Source of the DNA: an uncultured Rikenellaceae bacterium
GTDB lineage: Bacteria; Bacteroidota; Bacteroidia; Bacteroidales; Rikenellaceae
Direction: 5' to 3'
Assembly: GCA_910588925.1 (NCBI GenBank)
Contig: CAJURV010000007.1
Span: forward strand, 1 to 49,834
Length of the DNA: 49,834 nt
Shown here: positions 49,362 to 49,834 of the stretch, one piece after another
Layout: every line of letters begins with the position of its first letter
Position numbering within the stretch: position 1 is the first letter of the stretch
The notes under the pieces: generated by a model
Seen by the model: only the letters and a program-made list of their open reading frames with translations
Told to the model about the DNA's origin: nothing
Database searches by the model: none
Program-made: the position numbers and the translations under genes

Positions 49362-49633
49362 GGGAACATCGCTTGTACCGCACGTCTTTCGCCGGTATTT
49401 TTTGCAACAAGTTATCAACATGGGCGGTCGGTTATTTGTTTGAGAGGTCGGGAGGTGTCCGGTTGCCGTAGCTTCGCTTGTTTTATGCTATAGGCGGTTA
49501 TTCATTGCAGTGTTTGCGATTTGCAGGGCTATGATTTGATAGTGTGTGCATTGGCTTGATTTTTCGCACGGATGGTATAGGCGCAGTCTTTATGTCGAGT
49601 GATTAGAGCTGTTTTAGCTGTGTCTTGCTCCGG

Positions 49634-49834
49634 GTCACAGGTACGGAGCCTGCGGGGGAGCGCTAAGCGTGGGGCTCTTTAGGTTCGTGGTAGAGATTTA
49701 AGCGGAAGAGGTTCTATGATTGCCGGAACTTATGCGGGCCGCTGTGTGGGGGGAATTTCTGCCCACCGCGAGGTGCGGACCGCTCATCCCTCGTGCCTCG
49801 GGATTTAACGGCGGAATTTGTGTTTGATTGCCCT
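49634..49834 (+). repeat. Dispersed intergenic repeat family 1, copy B, cut by the window end
   Basis: The copy runs in consensus order: ACGGAGCCTGCGGGGGAGCG, GCGGAAGAGGTTCTATGATT, GCCGGAACTTATGCGGGCC and the 72-base core at 49761-49832, then reaches the end of the window. The core differs from copy A at two bases. The segment 49370-49633 before it holds no gene I can support. Confidence 0.85.

Noticed and set aside
1..49834. tRNA genes, CRISPR arrays, intact transposase genes or prophage genes
   Set aside because: No T-loop-like GGTTCGANTCC, no regularly spaced short repeats, and no integrase, transposase or phage structural motif was seen in the gaps or frames I read.

Overview
The window looks like a chromosomal segment of a Gram-negative Bacteroidota, most likely order Bacteroidales (Rikenellaceae/Alistipes-like is a guess). 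Three things point that way. Lipid A genes (lpxD, lpxK) and LptF/G show an outer membrane. There is a PorX-type response regulator with a PglZ domain, a BACON-domain lipoprotein, a CCDC81-type HU protein and a DUF3467 protein. At least fourteen gene starts are preceded by the Bacteroidota sigma-factor -7 box TAnnTTTG, several with a TTTG -33 box 19-21 bases upstream. It is mostly a housekeeping region. I saw no rRNA, tRNA, CRISPR array, intact insertion sequence or phage module.

Layout. 0-4.2 kb: cobB sirtuin (-), then a WecA/TagO-like phosphoglycosyltransferase, lpxD and ruvC (+). 4.4-9.4 kb (-): folE, a PurF-like protein without its glutaminase cysteine, tgt, an LptF/G permease and a YqaA/DedA protein. 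9.7-11.4 kb: pckA, ending in a perfect 38-bp inverted repeat. 11.5-14.6 kb (-): an M28 peptidase with ribD, and an HdeD-like protein. 14.9-21.1 kb (+): elbB leading a tripartite RND efflux operon. 21.7-23.3 kb (+): lgt and a CCDC81-HU membrane protein. 23.4-26.0 kb: divergent porX and a NarL-type histidine kinase. 26.5-31.7 kb (-): a five-gene unit rsfS-ftsH-cdsA-psd-AI-2E-type permease, from a strong promoter to an intrinsic terminator. 31.8-33.0 kb: recX, then a highly structured, 6S-like RNA and a small BACON lipoprotein. 33.8-38.3 kb (-): prmC, lpxK, thyA and a NYN/cold-shock RNA-binding protein. 38.7-44.6 kb (+): an acidic unknown protein with rsmI, then a compact thiamine operon thiS-tenI-thiE-thiG-thiH-thiF without thiC. 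45.1-49.3 kb (-): a beta-propeller lipoprotein, a TGS-uridine kinase-like protein, efp and a DUF3467 protein.

The genes fall into a few functional groups: cell envelope biogenesis (lipid A, O-antigen primer, lipoprotein maturation, phosphatidylethanolamine, LPS export, efflux), cofactor synthesis (thiamine, riboflavin, folate/pterin) and translation/RNA maintenance (rsfS, efp, prmC, rsmI, tgt).

The unexplained structure is in the intergenic DNA. A GC-rich dispersed repeat of about 200-260 bp occurs in at least six recognisable copies plus fragments. Its 72-base core is almost identical at 1.0, 21.5 and 49.8 kb. A second family (motif TATGCGCATTA plus a hairpin unit) occurs at 26.3, 40.35 and 44.8 kb, and a terminator-linked repeat at 4.4 and 26.5 kb. 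Other items for follow-up are the structured RNA at 32.4-32.6 kb, the long palindrome at the pckA stop codon, the glutaminase-dead PurF paralogue, and a terminator just upstream of thyA.
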